The notes under the pieces are model-generated. The model saw only the letters and a program-made list of their open reading frames with translations. It had not been told where the DNA came from and did not search any database. Below, one piece after another: positions 41,333 through 41,418 of a stretch of DNA of 41,418 nt. The position numbers and the translations under genes are program-made. Source of the stretch: Streptomyces afghaniensis 772. GTDB taxonomy: Bacteria > Actinomycetota > Actinomycetes > Streptomycetales > Streptomycetaceae. Each line of letters starts with the position of its first letter. The first letter of the stretch is position 1. Where the stretch lies: positions 1-41,418 of the forward strand of contig KE354244.1 of NCBI GenBank assembly GCA_000415505.1, read 5' to 3'.

Positions 41333-41418
41333 CTACTTCCCCCCACGCGGCTTCCGCGGCGGCGGGGGAGGCGGCGGAGGCGGTGGCCCGTCGTCCGGCC
41401 GGGCCGGCGGACGGTTCC
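41333..41418 (-). CDS. C-terminal end of a proline-rich protein (partial)
   Basis: The last 27 codons of a minus-strand frame enter from the window edge and end at the TAG at 41333-41335. They read as an Asn/Arg/Pro/Asp stretch, a run of ten prolines and a basic tail 'RKPRGGK'. Poly-proline tails with such a basic end are common on streptomycete proteins. Nothing of the functional part is visible. Short GC-rich self-complementary stretches (for example CCCCCGTCCCGGGGG, 41296-41310) lie downstream and may form its terminator. Confidence 0.5.
   Translation of the reverse strand, partial: NRPPARPDDGPPPPPPPPPPRKPRGGK

Overview
The window is a 41.4 kb piece of a high-GC actinomycete chromosome, almost certainly a Streptomyces. 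The signs are strong G/C bias at third codon positions, many GTG/TTG starts, 4-nt ATGA/GTGA overlaps and several actinobacterial families. From memory, the content and order match the conserved Streptomyces core that S. coelicolor numbers from about SCO1840 down to SCO1808: ABC-F, gbn, moaA, tyrS, fabG-inhA, serB. I see no rRNA, tRNA, insertion sequence, prophage, CRISPR array or biosynthetic cluster.

Layout. 1-5.5 kb: the end of a likely alpha/beta hydrolase, a repeat-rich hypothetical protein, a VOC protein, an ABC-F ATPase, the GATC-binding nucleoid protein Gbn and a crotonase-fold protein. 5.7-8.9 kb: an envelope-stress-type locus with two intact Asp23/Gls24 proteins, a small DUF2273-like membrane protein, a DUF6286 protein and AmaP, plus a divergent, frame-broken Asp23-like gene. 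8.9-14 kb (minus strand): a coupled operon of a sodium:solute symporter, an ECF sigma factor, a one-TM protein, a GH15 glycosidase and an atypical SDR. 14-16.7 kb: DUF3311, CstA and a shortened YbdD. 16.7-22 kb: SURF1, a LIM-like zinc protein, a DnaQ-BRCT exonuclease, a sterol-desaturase-family protein, a lysoplasmalogenase-like protein, CopD and a small membrane protein. 22-25.3 kb: two tandem paralogous secreted subtilases. 25.5-30 kb: DUF485 + ActP-type symporter, MoaA, a small Cys-rich protein, DUF3099 and a YeaQ-like membrane protein. 30-34.3 kb: TyrS and the TldE/TldD protease pair. 34.6-36.1 kb: the FAS-II pair FabG-InhA. 36.2-41.4 kb: a small secreted protein, a FadR-type GntR regulator divergent from a CynX/NimT-type MFS transporter, two tiny membrane proteins, a SixA-like phosphatase, SerB, and the poly-proline tail of one more gene.

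Theme. Most genes are housekeeping or envelope functions: fatty-acid elongation, acetate and pyruvate-type uptake (ActP, CstA, SSS), molybdopterin and serine synthesis, haem-copper oxidase and copper handling (SURF1, CopD), and envelope stress. The least described parts are the actinobacterial Asp23/AmaP locus, the symporter-sigma-TM-GH15-SDR operon, and several unassigned palindromes and repeats in promoter regions.

Data caveat. Five genes (ABC-F, Asp23-like, lysoplasmalogenase-like, GntR, MFS) are each broken by a one-base indel. Three of these map to runs of four G or C and a fourth lies in a G-rich linker. Uncorrected homopolymer errors are the simplest explanation, so these genes are typed as pseudogene only because the sequence as given cannot be translated through.
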